Below are positions 36,814 through 46,754 of a DNA stretch of 64,000 nucleotides, piece by piece (the stretch's first letter is position 1; each line of letters begins with the position of its first letter). The notes beneath the pieces were generated by a model that worked only from the letters and a program-made list of their open reading frames with translations, did no database searches and was not told the origin of the DNA. Location: the NCBI RefSeq assembly GCF_015476545.1, contig NZ_JADMKV010000004.1, positions 62,001 through 126,000 on the forward strand, written 5' to 3'. Source of the DNA: Methylobacter sp. BlB1 (GTDB lineage: Bacteria; Pseudomonadota; Gammaproteobacteria; Methylococcales; Methylomonadaceae). Made by a program: the position numbers and the translations under genes.

Positions 36814-39498
36814 ATGAACAAAACTTCAATTACAGAGATTACCGGGCAGGATGATGTCGATCCGGCAGAAACCAAAGAATGGCTTGAAGCTCTGCAAGCA
36901 GTATTAGAGCGGGAAGGCGGTGCTCGTGCACATTTTCTTATTGAGCAATTAGTAGCCGCAACCCGTCATGCAGGCCTGGATATCCCATTCAGCGCCAACA
37001 CTGCCTACATCAACACCATTCCCGTCGAACGGCAGCCACCGTTCCCTGGCAATACTACAATAGAATATAAAATCCGTTCCTATGTACGCTGGAATGCGAT
37101 GATGATGGTGCTGAGAGCCAATAAACATACTAATGTTGGCGGCCACATTGCCAGTTTCGCCTCGGCATCGACTTTATACGATATCGGTTACAACCATTTT
37201 TGGCACGCGCCTTCCGATAAGCACGACGGCGACTTGATTTTTACTCAAGGACACTCGGCTCCGGGCGATTATTCCCGTGCATTCCTGATGGGGCGATTCA
37301 CTGAAGAGCAGCTGGATAATTATCGCCAGGAAGTCAACGGAAACGGTTTATCTTCGTATCCGCACCCCTGGCTGATGTCCGACTTCTGGCAATTCCCGAC
37401 CGTGTCTATGGGCTTAGGCCCCATTATGGCCATTTATCAGGCCCGTTTCATGCGGTATCTGCAAGATCGCGGTTTGACTAATACGGAAGGGCGCAAAGTT
37501 TGGGCTTTCCTCGGCGATGGCGAAACGGACGAACCGGAATCACTGGGCGAGATCGGCATGGCCGGCCGTGAAAAACTGGATAACCTTATTTTCGTCATCA
37601 ACTGCAACCTGCAGCGGCTAGATGGCCCGGTACGCGGCAATGGCAAAATCATTCAGGAATTGGAAAGTGAATTCCGCGGCGCCGGCTGGAATGTAATCAA
37701 ACTGATCTGGGGCCACCGTTGGGATGCACTGCTGGCGCGCGATAAAGACGGCCTGCTGGTAGCACGCATGATGGAATGCGTCGACGGCGATTATCAGACG
37801 TTTAAAGCCAAAGACGGCGCTTATGTGCGCGAGCATTTCTTTAACACGCCTGAGCTGAAAGCTATGGTCGCCGACTGGTCTGATCGTGACATCTGGGAGT
37901 TAAATCGCGGCGGCCATGATCCAATCAAGATTTTTGCAGCCTTCAACGCTGCAGTCAGTCATAAAGGGCAGCCAACCGTCATTCTGGCCAAGACCATTAA
38001 AGGCTATGGCATGGGCGAGTCTGGACAGGCGCAGAACATCACCCATCAGCAGAAGAAAATGAGTGTAAGTTCACTGAGCCGTTTCCGTGATCGTTATGAC
38101 CTTCCTGTTACTGATGAACAGCTGAATGACCTGCCTTACCTGACTTTCCCCGAAGGCTCGAAAGAGCTGGAATACATGAAGCAGCGCCGTGCTGACTTAG
38201 GCGGGTATTTACCGTCCAGAAGAACCAAATCCCATGCCCTGGATGTGCCGGTGCTGGCAGATTTCAAACCATTGCTGGAAGCCAGCAGTGAAGGACGCGA
38301 ATTCTCGACAACCATGGCTTTCGTGCGCCTGCTCAACATACTGATCAAAGACAAGAACATCGGCAAGCGCATCGTGCCTATCGTACCTGATGAATCGCGC
38401 ACCTTCGGTATGGAAGGCATGTTCAGACAGCTGGGCATCTGGTCGCAGGTTGGCCAGCTATATACACCGCAGGATGCCGACCAGCTCATGTTCTACAAAG
38501 AAGACAAGCATGGCCAAGTACTGCAGGAAGGCATTAATGAAGCGGGTGGCCTCTGCGACTGGATTGCCGCAGGCACCTCCTATTCAACCCATGGCGTGCC
38601 GATGATTCCGTTTTTCATCTACTACTCCATGTTCGGCTTTCAACGTGTCGGCGACCTGATCTGGGCCGGTGCAGACCAGTGTACCCGAGGCTTCCTGATG
38701 GGTGGCACAGCCGGAAGAACGACATTGAATGGCGAAGGCCTGCAGCATGAAGACGGACACAGCCATCTGATTTCAGCGACTGTACCCAACTGTGTCTCTT
38801 ATGACCCAACCTACGCCTATGAAGTGGCCGTCATCATTCAGGACGGTTTGCGCCGCATGTATGTCGAACAGGAAAATGTGTTCTATTACATTACCGTGAT
38901 GAATGAAAACTATGCCCATCCAGCCATGCCCAAAGGCATAGAACAGGATATTATCAAAGGCATGTACTGCTTCCGCCGTGGCGCCGATCAAAAGAAAAAG
39001 ACCCCACGGGTACAGCTACTGGGCTCAGGGGTCATTTTCCGTGAAGTTGAATTTGCCGCTGAATTACTACGCAATGATTGGGGCGTTGAATCCGACCTGT
39101 GGAGTTGCCCAAGCTTTACGGAGCTAGCAAGAGATGGACGAGCCTGTGAGCGCTGGAACCGCCTGCATCCAACTGAAACTCCAAAGCAATCGCATGTAGA
39201 TCACTGCCTCGGCAATGCGCAAGGACCGGTCATTGCTGCAAGTGATTATAACCGTGCCTTTGCCGATCAAATTCGGGCTTATATTAAAGCGCCTTATACC
39301 GTACTTGGCACCGATGGCTTCGGCCGTTCCGACACGCGCGAGCAATTGCGCCGCTTCTTTGAAGTCGATCGCTACCATGTTGCCGTCGCGGCCCTAAAGA
39401 GCCTGGCGGATTTGGGACAATTTGACCCGGCAAAAGTAGAGGTGGCCATTGCCAAGTATGGCATAGCCTCTGACATTACACCTCCCTGGTTATCTTGA
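36814..39498 (+). CDS. aceE: Pyruvate dehydrogenase E1 component (homodimeric)
   Basis: AceE decarboxylates pyruvate with thiamine diphosphate and loads acetyl on the lipoyl arm of E2. At 894 residues it is the homodimeric gammaproteobacterial type. Visible marks are GHIASFASASTLYDIGYNHFW, the ThDP motif from GDGETDEPESLGE to about NLIFVINCNLQRLDGPVRGN, KTIKGYGMGE and YDPTYAYEVAVI. Four bases before its end the next frame opens, and aceF follows with its own ribosome site. No pdhR gene precedes it. Confidence 0.97.
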   Translation: MNKTSITEITGQDDVDPAETKEWLEALQAVLEREGGARAHFLIEQLVAATRHAGLDIPFSANTAYINTIPVERQPPFPGNTTIEYKIRSYVRWNAMMMVLRANKHTNVGGHIASFASASTLYDIGYNHFWHAPSDKHDGDLIFTQGHSAPGDYSRAFLMGRFTEEQLDNYRQEVNGNGLSSYPHPWLMSDFWQFPTVSMGLGPIMAIYQARFMRYLQDRGLTNTEGRKVWAFLGDGETDEPESLGEIGMAGREKLDNLIFVINCNLQRLDGPVRGNGKIIQELESEFRGAGWNVIKLIWGHRWDALLARDKDGLLVARMMECVDGDYQTFKAKDGAYVREHFFNTPELKAMVADWSDRDIWELNRGGHDPIKIFAAFNAAVSHKGQPTVILAKTIKGYGMGESGQAQNITHQQKKMSVSSLSRFRDRYDLPVTDEQLNDLPYLTFPEGSKELEYMKQRRADLGGYLPSRRTKSHALDVPVLADFKPLLEASSEGREFSTTMAFVRLLNILIKDKNIGKRIVPIVPDESRTFGMEGMFRQLGIWSQVGQLYTPQDADQLMFYKEDKHGQVLQEGINEAGGLCDWIAAGTSYSTHGVPMIPFFIYYSMFGFQRVGDLIWAGADQCTRGFLMGGTAGRTTLNGEGLQHEDGHSHLISATVPNCVSYDPTYAYEVAVIIQDGLRRMYVEQENVFYYITVMNENYAHPAMPKGIEQDIIKGMYCFRRGADQKKKTPRVQLLGSGVIFREVEFAAELLRNDWGVESDLWSCPSFTELARDGRACERWNRLHPTETPKQSHVDHCLGNAQGPVIAASDYNRAFADQIRAYIKAPYTVLGTDGFGRSDTREQLRRFFEVDRYHVAVAALKSLADLGQFDPAKVEVAIAKYGIASDITPPWLS

Positions 39499-39512
39499 GA
39501 AAAGGAATTAAA

Positions 39513-40814
39513 ATGGCTTCTCTAATCGAATTAAAAGTGCCAGATATTGGCAATTTCACTGATGTCGATGTCATTGATGTCTTAGTTAAACCAGGTGACG
39601 TTATAGCAGTTGATCAGACTCTGGCAGTACTGGAAACCGACAAGGCCAGTATGGACCTGCCTGCCAGCGCAGCGGGCACTGTACAAGAAGTCTTTATCAA
39701 GGTCGGCGATAAAGTCTCTGAAGGCTCATTGATCGCTACCGTATCGGCAGAGGCCGAGCAGGCTGGCGCGGCAAAACCGGAGGAAAAGCCTGAGCCAAAA
39801 GAGGCTGCCCCGGAAGAAAAGGCGCCTGAACAGCCAGCTCAAGCCGCTCCGCAACCTGCGCCAGCGCCAAAACCTGCATCAGCTCCTGAGCCAGCTGCAC
39901 AGCCGGCCTCTGGCAAAGCCGCGCATGCCACTCCGGCTGTCCGGCTTTTTGCGCGCGAACTGGGCGTCGATATCAGCAAGATCACTGCCGGCAGCGGCCG
40001 GAAAGGCCGCATCTTAAAAGAAGATGTAAAAAACCACGTCAAGCAGATAATGACGGAAGGCTTTGCCCAAGGTGGCGCGGGGATTCCTCCAATACCGGCA
40101 GTCGATTTTTCTCAGTTCGGCGCCATTGAAGAGCAAAAACTCAATAAGATCAAGCGCTTGACCGGACAGAATCTGAGCCGCGCCTGGTTGAATCTGCCGA
40201 TGGTCACCTATCACGAAGAAGTCGACATTACCGAAATGGAAGCATTCCGAAATGCGCTCAATGCCGAAAAAGCCGCAGGGGATACCAAAATTACCGGACT
40301 GGTATTCATTATCAAGGCCCTTATTGCTGCCATGCAGCAATTCCCTCAGTTCAACTCGTCTTTATCGACCGATGGTGAAAAGCTGATCTATAAGAAATAT
40401 TTCAATGTCGGCATTGCAGTCGACACGCCAAACGGCCTGGTCGTACCCGTAATCCGTGATGCCGACAAAAAAGGCATCAATGAACTGACAGCAGAACTGG
40501 CGGATAAAAGCGCAAAAGCACGTCAAGGCAAACTCATGCCGGCCGACATGCAAGGCGGCTGTATCACCATTTCCAGCCTGGGTGGCATAGGCGGCACGGC
40601 TTTCACGCCTATCGTCAACGCTCCTGAAGTAGCCATCCTTGGTATCACCCGATCCAAAATGCAACCGATATGGGACGGACGTGAGTTTGTACCGCGCCTG
40701 ATGCTGCCTTTGGATCTGACCTATGATCACCGCGTGATCGACGGCGCGGAAGGCGCACGCTTCATGGCTGTCATCAAACAATATCTGGGCGATATTCGCC
40801 GCTTGCTACTCTAA
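39513..40814 (+). CDS. aceF: Pyruvate dehydrogenase E2, dihydrolipoyl acetyltransferase
   Basis: The true start is the ATG at 39513 (MASLIELKVPD), six bases after AAAGGA. The 433-residue protein has one lipoyl domain (about 2-75; lysine in ETDKASMDL), a Pro/Ala/Glu-rich hinge (about 80-130), the E1/E3-binding domain (about 133-170; ATPAVRLFARELGVDI) and the acetyltransferase core (about 205-433) with the catalytic DHRVIDG. E. coli has three lipoyl domains; one is common elsewhere. It forms the PDH operon with aceE and lpdA. Confidence 0.96.
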   Translation: MASLIELKVPDIGNFTDVDVIDVLVKPGDVIAVDQTLAVLETDKASMDLPASAAGTVQEVFIKVGDKVSEGSLIATVSAEAEQAGAAKPEEKPEPKEAAPEEKAPEQPAQAAPQPAPAPKPASAPEPAAQPASGKAAHATPAVRLFARELGVDISKITAGSGRKGRILKEDVKNHVKQIMTEGFAQGGAGIPPIPAVDFSQFGAIEEQKLNKIKRLTGQNLSRAWLNLPMVTYHEEVDITEMEAFRNALNAEKAAGDTKITGLVFIIKALIAAMQQFPQFNSSLSTDGEKLIYKKYFNVGIAVDTPNGLVVPVIRDADKKGINELTAELADKSAKARQGKLMPADMQGGCITISSLGGIGGTAFTPIVNAPEVAILGITRSKMQPIWDGREFVPRLMLPLDLTYDHRVIDGAEGARFMAVIKQYLGDIRRLLL

Positions 40815-40828
40815 TCAGGGGAAATAAT

Positions 40829-42265
40829 ATGGATGCTAATCCGGCGATTAATGAATCGACTCTGCATGCAGAAGTTCTGGTGCTGGGCGGCGGACCGGGC
40901 GGCTATACAGCCGCTTTCCGTGCGGCTGATTTAGGCAAACAGGTGGTACTGGTCGAGCGGCATGCTGTTTTAGGCGGTGTTTGTCTGAATGTTGGCTGCA
41001 TACCCTCCAAAGCCCTGCTGCACATTGCCCAAATCGTCCATGAAGCGGAAGAATTCGAGCATCATGGCGTCCACTTCGGCAAACCAACGTTCGATCTCGA
41101 CAAGATCCGCGCATGGAAAGAGAGTGTATCAGGCGCTTTGAACAATGGTCTGGCTCAACTGGCAAAACAGCGAAAAGTCAACGTGATACAAGGCGTGGGC
41201 AAGTTCACCTCACCCAATACGCTTGAGGTACAAGCCGAATCCGGCACACAGACTATCCGCTTTGATCAGGCCATCATAGCCGCAGGATCACATGCAACCA
41301 AAATACCAACCTTCCCTAACGATGATCCGCGCTTATGGGATTCGACCGCCGCCTTGGCGTTAAAAGAAATTCCGAAAAAACTGCTGATTGTCGGCGGAGG
41401 CATCATCGGACTGGAGATGGCTACGGTTTATCACGCCTTGGGGTCGGAAATCAGCGTGGTTGAACTGATGAATCAAATCATACCCGGCTGCGATAACGAT
41501 CTGGTTACACCTTTATACCGGCGCATTAAGAAGCAATACAAAAACATCTGGCTGGAGACGCGTGTAACTTCAATTGAAGCGCTTGATGAAGGTCTGAAAG
41601 TCTCCTTTGAAGGCAAAGGCGCACCGGATTCAGACATATTCGATGCGGTTCTGGTTGCAGTAGGGCGCAGACCAAACGGCAAATCAATCGGCGCCGAACA
41701 AGCCGGCGTCAATGTCGACGACATGGGGTTTATCGCTGTCGATAAACAGCAGCGCACCAATGTCCCGCATATCTTTGCCATCGGCGATATAGTCGGCAAC
41801 CCTATGCTGGCCCATAAAGCAAGCCATGAAGGCAAAGTTGCAGCGGAAGTGGCAGCTGGCCATAAAGCCGGTTTTGACGCCTTAACCATACCGGCCGTTG
41901 CCTATACAGATCCTGAAGTGGCCTGGATGGGACTGACTGAAAACCAGGCTAAGCAGCAGGGAATTGCCTATGACAAGGCGACCTTCCCATGGGCGGCCAG
42001 TGGCCGTTCCTTAAGCCTGGGACGCAAGGAAGGCTTGACCAAAATAATTTGTGATAAAGAAACTGGCAGAATTCTCGGCGCAGGCATAGTCGGCACCAAT
42101 GCCGGTGAATTACTGGCCGAAGCGGTATTGGCTTTGGAAATGGGCGCCGATGTGGAAGACATCAGCTTAACTGTACATTCTCATCCGACGCTATCTGAAA
42201 CTTTTGCTTTTGCGGCTGAAATGATTGCCGGCACGATTACTGACCTTTATATAAAGAAGGATTAA
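40829..42265 (+). CDS. lpdA: Dihydrolipoyl dehydrogenase (E3)
   Basis: E3 reoxidises the lipoyl arm and makes NADH. The 478-residue protein has the FAD loop VLGGGPGGYTAAFRAADLG, the redox disulfide GGVCLNVGCIPSKALL, the NAD loop LLIVGGGIIGLEMATV, FAIGDIVGNPMLAHKASHEG and the active-site HSHPTLSE. It follows aceF by 14 bp as the third gene of the operon; it may also serve oxoglutarate dehydrogenase and the glycine system. Confidence 0.96.
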   Translation: MDANPAINESTLHAEVLVLGGGPGGYTAAFRAADLGKQVVLVERHAVLGGVCLNVGCIPSKALLHIAQIVHEAEEFEHHGVHFGKPTFDLDKIRAWKESVSGALNNGLAQLAKQRKVNVIQGVGKFTSPNTLEVQAESGTQTIRFDQAIIAAGSHATKIPTFPNDDPRLWDSTAALALKEIPKKLLIVGGGIIGLEMATVYHALGSEISVVELMNQIIPGCDNDLVTPLYRRIKKQYKNIWLETRVTSIEALDEGLKVSFEGKGAPDSDIFDAVLVAVGRRPNGKSIGAEQAGVNVDDMGFIAVDKQQRTNVPHIFAIGDIVGNPMLAHKASHEGKVAAEVAAGHKAGFDALTIPAVAYTDPEVAWMGLTENQAKQQGIAYDKATFPWAASGRSLSLGRKEGLTKIICDKETGRILGAGIVGTNAGELLAEAVLALEMGADVEDISLTVHSHPTLSETFAFAAEMIAGTITDLYIKKD

Positions 42266-42315
42266 GATTCAGAAAAGGTGTTATTCATCTTGTATTCATC
42301 TTGCCTGCTGAAAAT

Positions 42316-42513
42316 ATGCTTCCTGAATTAGCTCATGTAGTTATTGTCGGTTTATTGATAGTCCTGCCGGTTGGCCTGATCTATAGAAAAGCGGGTTTTC
42401 ATCCGGCATGGGCATCACTGGTATTCTTGCCAGGCTTCGGTCTATTGTTGATATTTTTACAGCTTGCCTTTGTGCCCTGGCCTAACCAACAAGATAATAA
42501 AACGGATCTATAA
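42316..42513 (+). CDS. Small two-helix membrane protein, first of a tandem pair
   Basis: I start this at the ATG 42316 (65 residues) rather than the upstream TTG. Two hydrophobic stretches flank YRKAGFHPAW, and the end reads FVPWPN. The next gene encodes a protein of the same plan (KAGLHKTW ... FSRWPN), so the two arose by duplication. The stop and next start overlap (TAATG). It lies 50 bp after lpdA. Function is unknown. Confidence 0.6.
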   Translation: MLPELAHVVIVGLLIVLPVGLIYRKAGFHPAWASLVFLPGFGLLLIFLQLAFVPWPNQQDNKTDL

Positions 42514-42704
42514 TGGAAGCTTTTCTGATAGCCGTATTTGTCGTTTTTGTTTTATGGCTGGGGTCTAGAATACTAGACAAAGCGGGCCTTCATAAAACCT
42601 GGGTTTTCTGTCTGTTGATCCCGGTCGTCAACATTATCATGATCTGGATTTTCGCCTTCAGCCGCTGGCCTAATTTAAAACCCGATGTGAAGCAGGACTT
42701 ATAG
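42513..42704 (+). CDS. Small two-helix membrane protein, second of a tandem pair
   Basis: This 63-residue protein has two helices around LDKAGLHKTWVFCLLIPVVN and ends with RWPNLKPDVKQDL. The shared pattern with its neighbour is KAG-H-W, a proline in the second helix, and WPN after it. Its ATG overlaps the neighbour's stop, so a heteromer is plausible. Function is unknown. Confidence 0.65.
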   Translation: MEAFLIAVFVVFVLWLGSRILDKAGLHKTWVFCLLIPVVNIIMIWIFAFSRWPNLKPDVKQDL

Positions 42705-42939
42705 CCGTCGGTAAAAAGGGATTCTTTCCAGTTTTAGAGCAGCATAAAGCAGTGCTTAAACCGACTTCGAGCTATTTAACGGATTAAAAACCATAGACGA
42801 CAATCGTCTTCATTTTATAATGAAAATGGTTGTATTTTTTCGGCTTATGGTTAAGCTTGCGTAAACAATAGTCCTATACCCTACACGGCCCTCAAACCAA
42901 AAAATTTTTTCGCTTTAGCGTTAATTTTCGAGCAACTTA

Positions 42940-45570
42940 ATGAAAAAAATAATTACTGTAATTGCACTCGCCTTGCTGGTCGTCATAAATTTCAGTATTT
43001 GGAGCTACACCAATAACCCGCTGCAGCTAAAGTCATGGAACAAGCCCATGATGGGGGTGACTTTTGATCCCAGACGGAAAAACCATTCACCGGAAAACAA
43101 CCAATTCCCCACTGCAGAACAGATTGAGGAAGACTTGGCTCTGCTTTCCGGAAAAGTGCACGCCGTCCGTACTTATAGCGTGCTGAGAGGCCAGGACAAA
43201 GTCCCCGAACTCGCCGCCAAACACAAACTGAATGTATCGGTCGGCGCCTGGATTGATGATGATCTGGAAGCGAACCGGCAGGAAATCGAAACGCTCATTC
43301 AAGTCAGCCGCCAGGATAATCCGAAAATCGTCAGACTCTTGGTCGGCAACGAGTTTCTGCTCCGTCACCAGAAGAATGAAGAGCAGCATTTACAAGCCAA
43401 GCAACAATTAATTGAGTATTTGCGCGAAGTGCGCAAACGCACCTGGCGACCGGTCAGTACTGCTGAAACCTGGGATATATGGCTTAAACATCCGGACTTG
43501 GTTAACGAGGTGGACTACATCGCGGTCCATATCCTGCCTTATTGGGAAGGAATCGATATCGATGAAGCGGTTGATTATGTTTTCTATCGCTATCACGAAC
43601 TGCAACAGCACTATCCTAACAAGCCTATCGTCATTACTGAGGTAGGCTGGCCTTCCAATGGCCAGCCATTCAAACATGCAACAGCGTCGTTGTCTAACCA
43701 GGCAAAATTCCTGCGCGAATTCCTTAACCGTGCCACAGAGGAAAAACTTGCTTACTATATCGTTGAAGCCTTTGACCAGCCATGGAAAATGGCTATAGAA
43801 GGTTCAGCGGGTGCCTATTGGGGTGTTTTTGACGCCGACCGCAAACCGAAATTTCCGTTAGATGGCGATGTATTAGCCTTACCTGCATGGAAACACTGGG
43901 CCACAGGCGCTGCTGTTTTCAGCGCTGTGTTAATGGCCATCTTCCTGTTTACACGTCGTAGTATAAAACTGCCCGGCATGGTGTTTTTCGGCGTCATGGC
44001 CAATCTTGCCGCATCGGCAATTTTCTGGTCCGCATCAATCGGCGCCCAACAATATCATTCGCCTCTCACCATCGCCTTCTGGGTCATACTGATATTGATG
44101 CAGATATTGGCTGTGATTATCCTGATGATCGAAAGCCTCGAAATTGCAGAAGTGATATGGCACAGAAAAACCGCCAGAACTTTTGAGCCACTGGCACCGG
44201 GACCTGATTTCAGATACCCGAAAGTATCGCTGCACCTGCCTATTCACAATGAGCCTCCCGCCATGGTGCGTAAGACACTTGAAGCCCTGGCTGCGGTTGA
44301 TTATCCCAATCTGGAAGTGCTGGTCATGGACAATAACACCAAAGACCCAGCCGTTTGGGAACCGGTGCGCGATGACTGCGAACGTTTAGGGCCGAAATTC
44401 CGTTTCTTCCATCTGGAAAACTGGCCCGGTTTTAAAGCTGGCGCGATCAATCACGCTCTTGAACAGACAGCGCCGGATGCGGAAATTATCGCCGTTATCG
44501 ACAGCGATTACATTCTCTCGCCTGACTGGCTCAAGTGCATGGTGCCTTATTTCGATAATGAAAATGTCGGATTCGTCCAGTCGCCCCAAGACTACCGCGA
44601 CCTGCATGTGAGTACATTTAAAGCGTTCTGTTACTGGGAATATGCCGGCTTCTTCAATATCGGCATGGTACAAAGAAATGAATACAACGCCATTATCCAG
44701 CACGGCACGATGACCATGATCCGGAAGTCGGCTCTAGAGAAAGTCGGCAACTGGGCTGAGTGGTGTATTTGCGAAGACAGCGAGCTCGGCCTGCGCCTTT
44801 ATGAGGCGGGCTATGATTCGGTCTATGTGAAAGATTCTTTCGGTCGCGGATTGATGCCCGACACCATGTCCGGCTATATGACGCAGCGCTACCGCTGGGT
44901 ATATGGCGCTATGCAGATTATTAAGGCCCATTGGCGCAGCTTCCTGCCTACCCAAAAATCGCCGCTCACATCCGCGCAACGGTATTATTTTGTGGCCGGC
45001 TGGTTGCCCTGGTTTTCAGATGCATTGGCTTTATTGTTTACAACAGCAAGTTTGATACTGACCGGCTTTATTGCGCTGGATCCGACGCATAGCGAGTTGC
45101 CAGTCAATGCCTTCCTGTTGCCGACTATCGGTATATTCAGCTTTAAAGTCCTGCGCGGTCTGTGGCTGTATCAGGCGCGTGTCCCCTGCTCAGTTTGGCA
45201 TTCGCTTGGTGCGGCCTTATCCGGATTGGCCTTGACGCATACGGTCGCCAAGGGCACGATCCAGGGGTTGTTCACATCCAGTAAACCGTTTATGCGTACG
45301 CCTAAGTACGAAAAACAAGGCCCTCTATTCGAAGGCTTAATGACGATACGTCATGAATTGATATTGCTGATTTTACTAGGTGCAGCTATTACCTTGATGT
45401 TGTCTTTAGATCATTTCGATAATCTAAGCGGCAGACTGTGGACAGCTGTATTATCGGTACAGGCGGTTCCCTATGCGGCCACTTTAGTGACGCTATTGAT
45501 CAGCATAGCCCCAAGCTACAGATCGAAAAAAGCCCTACAGACTGCCGAGGAACTTGACGACGCAGTTTAG
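42940..45570 (+). CDS. ndvB: NdvB-like beta-glucan synthase (GH17 + GT2 fusion)
   Basis: The 876-residue membrane protein joins two enzymes. After one N-terminal helix, residues about 30-300 form a family 17 glycoside hydrolase/transglycosidase with ITEVGWPSNG, Glu234 being the likely nucleophile. After three helices (about 320-405), residues about 425-670 form a processive GT2 domain with DxD at Asp521-Asp523, ED at 612-613 and QRYRW at 649-653; further helices complete the pore. This matches the NdvB proteins of Pseudomonas and Bradyrhizobium, which make (cyclic) beta-1,3-linked periplasmic glucans. No strong ribosome site is visible. The product is inferred from family. Confidence 0.82.
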   Translation: MKKIITVIALALLVVINFSIWSYTNNPLQLKSWNKPMMGVTFDPRRKNHSPENNQFPTAEQIEEDLALLSGKVHAVRTYSVLRGQDKVPELAAKHKLNVSVGAWIDDDLEANRQEIETLIQVSRQDNPKIVRLLVGNEFLLRHQKNEEQHLQAKQQLIEYLREVRKRTWRPVSTAETWDIWLKHPDLVNEVDYIAVHILPYWEGIDIDEAVDYVFYRYHELQQHYPNKPIVITEVGWPSNGQPFKHATASLSNQAKFLREFLNRATEEKLAYYIVEAFDQPWKMAIEGSAGAYWGVFDADRKPKFPLDGDVLALPAWKHWATGAAVFSAVLMAIFLFTRRSIKLPGMVFFGVMANLAASAIFWSASIGAQQYHSPLTIAFWVILILMQILAVIILMIESLEIAEVIWHRKTARTFEPLAPGPDFRYPKVSLHLPIHNEPPAMVRKTLEALAAVDYPNLEVLVMDNNTKDPAVWEPVRDDCERLGPKFRFFHLENWPGFKAGAINHALEQTAPDAEIIAVIDSDYILSPDWLKCMVPYFDNENVGFVQSPQDYRDLHVSTFKAFCYWEYAGFFNIGMVQRNEYNAIIQHGTMTMIRKSALEKVGNWAEWCICEDSELGLRLYEAGYDSVYVKDSFGRGLMPDTMSGYMTQRYRWVYGAMQIIKAHWRSFLPTQKSPLTSAQRYYFVAGWLPWFSDALALLFTTASLILTGFIALDPTHSELPVNAFLLPTIGIFSFKVLRGLWLYQARVPCSVWHSLGAALSGLALTHTVAKGTIQGLFTSSKPFMRTPKYEKQGPLFEGLMTIRHELILLILLGAAITLMLSLDHFDNLSGRLWTAVLSVQAVPYAATLVTLLISIAPSYRSKKALQTAEELDDAV

Positions 45571-45741
45571 TCCTATCCGCAGTAACCAGCTATGCCTCTT
45601 GAAACATCGGAGGCATGGCTGTCTCTCTTCAGCTCAGATTTATCGAACGATATTTTCCATTGAGCAACTATCCTATAAAATGAGTCGATATATTGATATT
45701 GGTCCACAGCAAGGGATAGCATTCCAAGTTACAACAAGCTT

Positions 45742-46731
45742 ATGAATACTGATCTCGCACCGTTTTCGGCACTGACCCCCGATATAATTTTAAATGCGCT
45801 CGATTGTGTCGGTCTACAGACTGATGGTCGCCTGCTCGCGCTCAATAGTTATGAAAATCGTGTTTACCAGGTCGGCATAGAAGGCGGCCCAGCTGTTGTC
45901 GCGAAATTTTACAGACCCGACCGCTGGAGCGATGCGGCTATTCTCGAAGAACACGCTTTCATAAAAGAACTGGCTCAGCATGAAATCCCCGTTGTGCCCG
46001 CAATGACATTCAATGAAAACAAATCATTACACCAAATAGAAGGCTTTCGTTTTGCAGTGTTTGCCCGCCAGGGCGGCCGGGTTCCTGAACTGGAGGATCC
46101 TGAAAAACTTGAATGGATGGGGCGGTTTATCGGCCGCATACATGCAATCGGTGCTTTAAAGCCTTTTAAGAAACGCCCTACTCTAAACATCGACAGCTTC
46201 GGTCATGAATCGAGAGCCTATCTGTTGGCCAATGATTTTATCCCGCTAGATCTGATCGATGCTTATAGTACTGTCACAGCCCATGCGCTTGATGCCGTGG
46301 GACGCTGCTTCGAACGCGCAGGCAAACTGAATACCCTGCGGCTGCATGGCGATTGTTATCCGGGCAATATTCTATGGACCGAAGACGGTCCGCATTTTGT
46401 TGATTTTGATGACAGCCGGATGGGCCCCGCTGTTCAGGACTTGTGGATGTTATTGGCAGGAGATCGTGCCGATATGACTGTGCAATTAAAGCACCTGCTC
46501 ACCGGTTACAGAACTTTTTATGATTTTAACGTCGCGGAGTTACACCTCATTGAAGCACTGCGCACGTTACGTTTGATTCATTATTCCGCCTGGATTGCAC
46601 GACGCTGGGACGACCCGGCGTTTCCCTTGGCGTTTCCCTGGTTCAATACGCCCCGTTATTGGCAGGATCGTATCATTGAGCTGCGCGAACAGATAGCGTT
46701 GATGAATGAGGAGCCTCTGGAAGCGGTTTAA
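45742..46731 (+). CDS. srkA: Stress response kinase A
   Basis: This 329-residue protein is YihE/SrkA, a choline-kinase-fold Ser/Thr kinase that limits stress-induced death in E. coli. It has NRVYQVG and VAKFYRPDRWSDAAILEEH (ATP-binding lysine), RLHGDCYPGNILW (catalytic loop) and HFVDFDDSRMGPAVQDLWML (metal-binding aspartate), plus a C-terminus ending IHYSAWIARRWDDPAFP. E. coli carries it beside dsbA; here it lies alone after ndvB. Confidence 0.92.
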   Translation: MNTDLAPFSALTPDIILNALDCVGLQTDGRLLALNSYENRVYQVGIEGGPAVVAKFYRPDRWSDAAILEEHAFIKELAQHEIPVVPAMTFNENKSLHQIEGFRFAVFARQGGRVPELEDPEKLEWMGRFIGRIHAIGALKPFKKRPTLNIDSFGHESRAYLLANDFIPLDLIDAYSTVTAHALDAVGRCFERAGKLNTLRLHGDCYPGNILWTEDGPHFVDFDDSRMGPAVQDLWMLLAGDRADMTVQLKHLLTGYRTFYDFNVAELHLIEALRTLRLIHYSAWIARRWDDPAFPLAFPWFNTPRYWQDRIIELREQIALMNEEPLEAV

Positions 46732-46754
46732 CCCCAAAACGGCCGGGTTAAAAT

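Noticed and set aside
39495-39512. aceF start at the TTG 39495 overlapping aceE
   Set aside because: The ATG at 39513 has AAAGGA six bases upstream and matches the family start; the six extra residues have no counterpart.
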